A stretch of 64,000 bases of DNA, taken from NCBI GenBank assembly GCA_023678885.1, contig CM042996.1, positions 9,172,602-9,236,601 on the forward strand, written 5' to 3'. Both the position numbers and the translations under genes were made by a program. The DNA is from Pogostemon cablin. Its lineage: Eukaryota; Streptophyta; Magnoliopsida; Lamiales; Lamiaceae. The notes below the pieces were generated by a model. That model worked only from the letters and a program-made list of their open reading frames with translations, made no database searches and was not told the origin of the DNA. Shown piece by piece: positions 58,641-64,000 of this stretch (the stretch's first letter is position 1; the number at the start of each line of letters is the position of its first letter).

Positions 58641-59298
58641 TAGGGATGTACGAAGCGAGCCGAATCGAACACTACTAGGTTTGAGGATCGTTTGTTAAGA
58701 AATTATCGAACTCAAGCCCGAGCTCGAATTCGTCAAAAAAAAATATCGAACTCGAGCTCGAAATCAAACTATTTGTTAAGACTCGCGAACATGTTCACGA
58801 ACACATAAATTAACTTGTTTATGAATATATTTTCATGAACATTTAAATAATTTTGTGTCTGGATATTAAAAGAATGTTTCGTTTATAAACATTTAATGTT
58901 ACTCATAATATTAAATAAACAAACTAACAAAATATAATAATAAACGGTAAAAAGTATTTAAATATTTAAATAATCACTTAAGTTATTATCATATTTGTGT
59001 GGTTTAATATAAAATATTTAATTATTGAATATTAATAAATAAATAATAATATATAATTCTAAAGAATAACTATAAAATTTACGAATGCGTTGGAGAGCCA
59101 TTAGCGAGCCTATAAACGAATATGTTCGTGAGCTTTCGAGCCGAACACTCTTAGGCTTGAGTTTGGTTTGATAAATTATTCGAACCCAAAATTCAAGTTT
59201 GGTTTGGCTCGTTAAGGTTAACGATCGAGTTTGAACGAATATTTAATTAAACCGAGACTCAAATAGTTCGCGAACGGTTTGGTTTGGTTACATCCCTA
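58641..59298. mobile_element. Non-autonomous hAT-like element
   Basis: Termini TAGGGATGTA and TACATCCCTA are a perfect 10-bp inverted repeat. Subterminal zones are packed with GAGCTCGAA / TTCGAGC and CGAACG / CGTTCG words. The 8-bp flanks do not match clearly. Non-coding. Confidence 0.7.
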
Positions 59299-59570
59299 AT
59301 TCTTATGTGATGTATGACCCCAAACACATATTAACCACTAGATAAAGCCTTTTTAATCCTGACCCTTAAAATCATAAAACTATTTTTTTAATAATATATC
59401 AGTTATGGGCTAAGCAGGCTAGTAGATTATATTTCCTCCCCCTCTGTTTTCTTTTCCCCAACTGCCCCGCCAAACTCTCTTCTAACATTTCCACCCTCCA
59501 CATTCGCTTATGGGGATGTAAACGAGTAGGGAGGTTGAGCAAATCCACATACTACTCGCTACCCAATTAC

Positions 59571-60540
59571 TAGAGCTGTTAAAATTGGTTGGGCCTGCGG
59601 GCCGGCCGCCCCGCTTCTAAAAAGGTGGGTGGGTAATAAAATTTGCAGCCCGTTTGGAAGCGGGCCTAAACGGGGGCGGGCCTAGGCGGGCTCAATCCAA
59701 ACGGGGTTGGGTTGGCCTGTTTGGGCCCGACATAATTTTTTTTTGTGAATTGTCAAATATTTAATATTCCAAATACTTTTTCTTCATTTGTTAAATATTT
59801 TTTAAAATGATGAATTAAATCATAACAAAAATATTCTAAAATCTAAACATTTTGTACCATAAATTAGTATACAAAATATGTAAATAATTTAAAATCCTAT
59901 TTTGCTTGATTTTGAATTATTTTTAATTTTTGAAATTTAAATTTTTAAATGTATATATGAATTAGAAGCAAATGCAGATTATAAACCTTTAAAATATCTA
60001 ATCATTTGAAGATTGACAAGGGTATGGTCATATAATTGATCAACATGAAAATTGAGATGTTTATATTATGATGTTACGATGGATGAATTTTGAATAGACT
60101 TTATAATTATGTTTTGAGCTTTGTGATTGACCTTTAGAACTAGTAAAATTTTTATGATTTAATTTGTATTATTTGAGGATAATTAGGCTTACGTTGTTTT
60201 ATTTGAGATTCCTAAGAAATATATAATTAGTAAACTTTATGTTGTTTGATTAATGATCTTTGTTTATATTTAATTGTTCATGGAGCTATTTTGTAAAATC
60301 GTTATATTTTAATTATCTAATTGACATTATAAATTTTGTAAGAGCGTCCATTATTTAGATATTTTATTTTCAAATAATGATAATGATAATTATAATTTTG
60401 CAAGAGCATCCATCATTTTTATATTTTATTTTTAAATAATGATAATTATAATAACATCGTTAAAAAAATAAAAAAAAGAAGCGGGTTGGCCCGCCATAAC
60501 CCGCCACTCGTCTTTAAGTGGGTTGGGCCTAGCAATTCTA
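59571..60540. mobile_element. Non-autonomous hAT-like element with GGGCC-rich ends
   Basis: Termini TAGAGCTGTTAAAATTGG and GGCCTAGCAATTCTA are imperfect inverted repeats. Subterminal zones carry GCGGGCC/GGCCCGC clusters (59595-59735 and 60480-60535) around an AT-rich core. Flanking 8-mers match poorly. Confidence 0.6.
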
Positions 60541-61184
60541 GCCCGTACCTGTCTAGGACCGTCAAGAGATGGGTTGAGGTTAGGGGTGTGCGTCGGTGCA
60601 AAATTGAATCAAATTTTAAAAACCGAACACCGAAATTTTAAAAAAGATGCAACCGAACCAAAAACCGAAATACTGAATACCCGAAACAAACCGAACCGAA
60701 ATTTTTGGTTCGGTATCTGTTTATAACCGAAATTAACCAGATTACCTGTAAAAATATAAAAAAATGCAGCAAATGTCCAATAAAATAGCCATACTTCAAA
60801 CAACATTCAACCTTAATGTTTCAAAGTGCTAACAACAAATTAAAAACGACAATCAAGTTTACAATACCATTAATTAAAATACAATCCATAGAGAATTCCT
60901 CCCCAAATTCATAACAAACTTCAAAGCATTAAAAATATAGTGAACAACACACTTCTTCCACAAAATGTGTAGTTCAAACTATCAAGTTTCAACTTTCAAG
61001 TACTTTGTGGCTAAGTGAGTTTCCCATCATTGATTATTCCTTGAAAATCATGAAAGTCGAACTGAAATCTGCATAAACACAAATTAAAATACTTATTATT
61101 AGTTGATGAACACATATATACTATTAGTAGATGAACACACACACCATTTTTCTCCTTTGATAGAGGATACGGACCAACATTCTT

Positions 61185-63461
61185 TCAAGATTCTCCAACT
61201 CCCACAACCTTAGGCAAATCTATAAAGAAAAATAAAATTAAAAATGAAATATACAAAAGCCATAAGTGTGTTATTTATCTACAAATGTAAGATAAAAGAA
61301 TGTACCTTTTTCAAGTTTTTCAAGTTCATCGATCATTTCTTCCACGCAAGTTTCAGCTTTAGAATTTCGAAACCAATTTTGTGCACAAATTAAAGTTTCA
61401 ACAATCTTCGGAGTCAAAGAACTCTTAAAGGCATCAAGTACCCTACCCCATGTACTAAATGCTGACTTGGATACCACCGTTGAAATGGGAACAACAAAGA
61501 TATCACGAGCCATTTTTGAAAGAATTGAGAATCTCTCAGAATTTAATTTCCACCACTTTAATATATCAAAATTCCCAGCATCCACCAAGTTATCTTCACT
61601 CAAGTAAATATCAATTTCACTCTTCTTACACTCACCAGTCCCACCTACTTTCTTTATAAACCTTTTCTTATATAATGCAGCTGGTTGTTTCACTATTGGA
61701 CCAATGTGAGAATGAGTAACAACTGAACTAGAAGAATTTTCCAAGCAATTATCACTCGTAACATCATTCTCTGGAAGATACTTAGACTTGTATGTATGAA
61801 ACAATTCCAACAATTCATCTTTCACATTTTGGAACAAATTCTTACCTATTTCCTAACCATACATTTCACAGAACGAATACTCCATGTATATAACCTTGTC
61901 ACGAGGATCCAAAATAGTTGCCCAAAGAATAATTTTGTTTATTTTATCCGGATATCCCCAATACTTCTCAAACTTGGTTTTCATAGACTCCCCCAACTTT
62001 TTAACATTAGCATCATCACTATTGCACCATTTATTCAAAATGCAACACAAATCACTTATTTCACTGAAACAAGTGTTGGAAGTGACGTAAAAAGAACCAG
62101 AAATACGTAATGTAAGCACATAAAAGTGGTGCAACAAATCTGAAAGTCTCTTAACAACTAACCAATCATATGCATTTGGAACATCATCTTTCTCCATATC
62201 AGGTTTAAAGTTGGACTCTTGTTCCTCATACCTTTCAAATGCCTTCTCAAATTTTAAAGTTGTGCTTAGCATCAAATAAGTCGAATTTCACCTAGTGGTC
62301 ACATCTAAACACAATGAACCTTTGTAAGAAATCCCCTCATACTCTACACACTCCTTGAATTTCATAATTCTTGCAGGAGAACTTCTTATGTACCTCACCG
62401 CATCTCTCACACGCTTAACAAATATATTCATATCCTTCAAGCCCTCAGACACAACCAAATTAATCACATGTGCAATACATCGCATATAGAGATATTTACA
62501 ATCACCCAAACTATCCTCCCATCCCGACATTTTTTTTTCAAGAAAGCAAGAGCGGTATCATTTGAACTTGCATTGTCCATAGTTACAGTAAACACATTTT
62601 TCAAGCCCCATTCAAGAAGACAAGTTTCAATGGATTATGACTAGAAATTGGAACAAAGTTAATTATTTTCTTATGCAAATTCCAATCATTGTCAATAAAG
62701 TGAGTAGTAATGCACATGTAATTAATTCTTTGCACAGATGTCCAAGTATTAGTGGTAATACTAATTCTTTGACAATTATTCTCATAAAAGACTTCAACTT
62801 TGCCCTTTCATCAGCATACAACACGAAGCAATCTCTAAAAACTGTCCATCTTGATGGGATTTTAAACCTAGGACATGCTTGATTCATAATTTTTTTAAAT
62901 CCATCACCTTCTATGAATTTAAAAGGCAACTCATCAACTATAATCATATATACAATAGTTTTTCTAATTGCATCTTGATCAAATTTCCAAGTACCTAGTG
63001 TGCCCACTTGACTAGTCTCTATCCCACCACTAGGTTGCAAATTTAATAGTGCTTGTTTTACAGCTTTTGTTTCTTTAACATTTGGATTATTTTCACAATT
63101 ATTCATATGAGCAATTAGAGTTGAAGTTCCATTTACTTTTGTATCACTATTAAATATACTTCCACAATAATTGCACTTTGCTTGTTTTTGAATACCTTCC
63201 CCATCATATATCTTCTCAAAGTGTTCCCATACCTTAGATCTCGGTTTCATTGTCTTTCTTTTTTTTGGAAGAAACTCTAGCATCCGTTTCAGTTGAAGGC
63301 TGAGTTGAAGGCTGAGTTGTAGGCTGAGTAGAAGGTTGAGTTGTAGGCTGAGTAGAAGGTTGAGTTGGAGGCTGAACAGCATGAACATGTTCATTAAAAT
63401 CTTCGTTGGTGCTTTCCATGCACTCATTTTCGTCTATAGTTGGAAGACTTTGATATTCCAT
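61185..63461 (-). pseudogene. hAT (BED zinc finger) transposase, broken
   Basis: From ATG at 63461 the minus strand encodes MEYQSLPTIDENECMES, then about eight TQPSTQP repeats like the PQ-repeats of Ac transposase. A BED zinc finger follows (WEHFEKIYDGEG, C-x2-C in CNYCG, HMNNC) at 63215-63100, then the RNase-H-like core with WTSVQRINYMC and FIDNDW (62740-62680) and RCIAHVINLVVSEGL at 62490-62450. The hAT C-terminal dimerisation block is 61600-61320 (FDILKWWKLNSERFSILSKM, then ARDIFVVPISTV). A last short exon (61219-61185) restores a DLPKVVGVGES end after a donor at 61306. Breaks: frameshifts in A runs near 63250 and 62530, one near 62825, a small deletion near 62635, and stops at 62288-62290 and 61853-61855. 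Most of the length is recognisable, so inactivation is recent in appearance. Confidence 0.9.
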
Positions 63462-64000
63462 AACCTCAAGTCTTTGCTACAAAACAAAAATAAAAACACT
63501 ATTGAATTAGTTTGCAAAATATTACCCATGTGGTGTAAACAAATACATGAGCTTCTTTCTTCATATGAATCTGCATAAATAAGCTTAAACATAACAATCT
63601 TTCTAAATTTATGGTCCTTTAAATTACAGTTGCGTTGACTAAGTGTAAATGATCATAAACTCCTTGTATTCTGAGTAGGACAGCTAAGAAAAAGAGGTGA
63701 CACAAGCTTTGAATTTTAAGAAAATAATTTAAGAAAGAAAATAAAAGTTATATTGACATTAATGTGGCTGTCTTGAAAGGAATTTCATAATCACAGTCCA
63801 CAGATTGGAAATTTGGAACATAAGACACCTAGAAGTAGGTTGTTACCATCAATCCATCACTACATTCTTTAACTATAACACCACTTCATCTTACAACAAT
63901 AAATCCAAAATGTGTATCTAAAACCAATTTTGAACAAAAATTAAACCAAAGTTGAATATCAATCACCATCCAACGCAGACATATTAATCTGCACATCAAT
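63462..64000. other. Transposon 5' region
   Basis: AT-rich non-coding sequence upstream of the transposase start. TTTGTAG precedes the start region by a few bases and may be an acceptor of a 5' UTR intron. No gene seen. Confidence 0.35.

Larger units (their letters stand above)
60581..64000 (-). mobile_element. Ac-like hAT transposon, 5' end outside the window
   Basis: The 3' terminus starts TAGGGGTGTGCG at 60581 and is followed by AACCGAAA / TTTCGGTT subterminal words (60600-60740). The transposase gene lies on the minus strand. No matching terminus is seen before 64000, so the element runs past the window edge. Confidence 0.7.

Noticed and set aside
1..64000. A new multi-gene biological system
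   Set aside because: No set of co-oriented or functionally linked unknown genes is present; every long coding signal is a transposon protein, a known host gene or a pseudogene.

Overview
The window is nuclear DNA of a flowering plant, most likely a eudicot. It is AT-rich, its few coding genes have introns with GT..AG borders, and it is crowded with plant-type transposons: Ty1/copia and Ty3/gypsy LTR elements, Stowaway-like TA-flanked MITEs beginning CTCCCTCCGT, CACTA ends, and hAT transposons with an Ac-like transposase. I cannot name the species from sequence alone.

Only two loci look like functional host genes. One is a complete five-exon SUMO-conjugating enzyme gene (SCE1/UBC9 family, 160 aa, minus strand, 54598-56057). 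The other is a short single-exon gene for a SPC12/DTM1-like signal peptidase complex protein (minus strand, 15953-16195). Broken host sequences include an intron-bearing pseudogene of an EEF1AKMT1-type lysine methyltransferase (33030-33777), a fragment of an AT-hook AHL protein (about 49870-49985), and an unrecognised exon-like piece (20232-20402).

Layout: 1-1.57 kb is AT-rich with one MITE. 1569-11963 is a decayed Ty1/copia element whose two LTRs have each been invaded by a different solo LTR. 11.97-13.7 kb is a Ty3/gypsy gag/protease fragment on the minus strand. 13.7-24.5 kb holds the DTM1-like gene and a dense field of MITEs. 24.6-25.15 kb is a minisatellite, and 26.4-27.27 kb is a CACTA-like end with internal tandem repeats. 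28163-28692 is a solo LTR with perfect target duplications. 30.7-31.4 kb is a hAT-type non-autonomous element. 33.0-33.8 kb is the methyltransferase pseudogene. 34.6-37.1 kb is a duplicated AT-rich repeat. 37.3-46.5 kb is a Ty3/gypsy chromovirus (Tekay/Del-like) that has lost gag, with a solo LTR and a MITE nested in its 3' LTR. 46.7-50 kb holds CACTA, copia gag, copia pol and AHL fragments. 51-53.7 kb holds a hairpin-forming tandem repeat and a hAT element. 54.5-58.6 kb is the SCE1 locus. 58.6-64 kb is a run of hAT elements ending in a nearly full-length but broken hAT transposase gene.

The strongest observations are internal empty-site comparisons. Paired LTRs in the window show uninterrupted versions of sites that carry insertions in the partner LTR, which fixes insertion borders, target duplications and relative order. 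I found no sign of a new multi-gene system such as a defence island, gene cluster or CRISPR; the window reads as layered transposon history around two small housekeeping genes.
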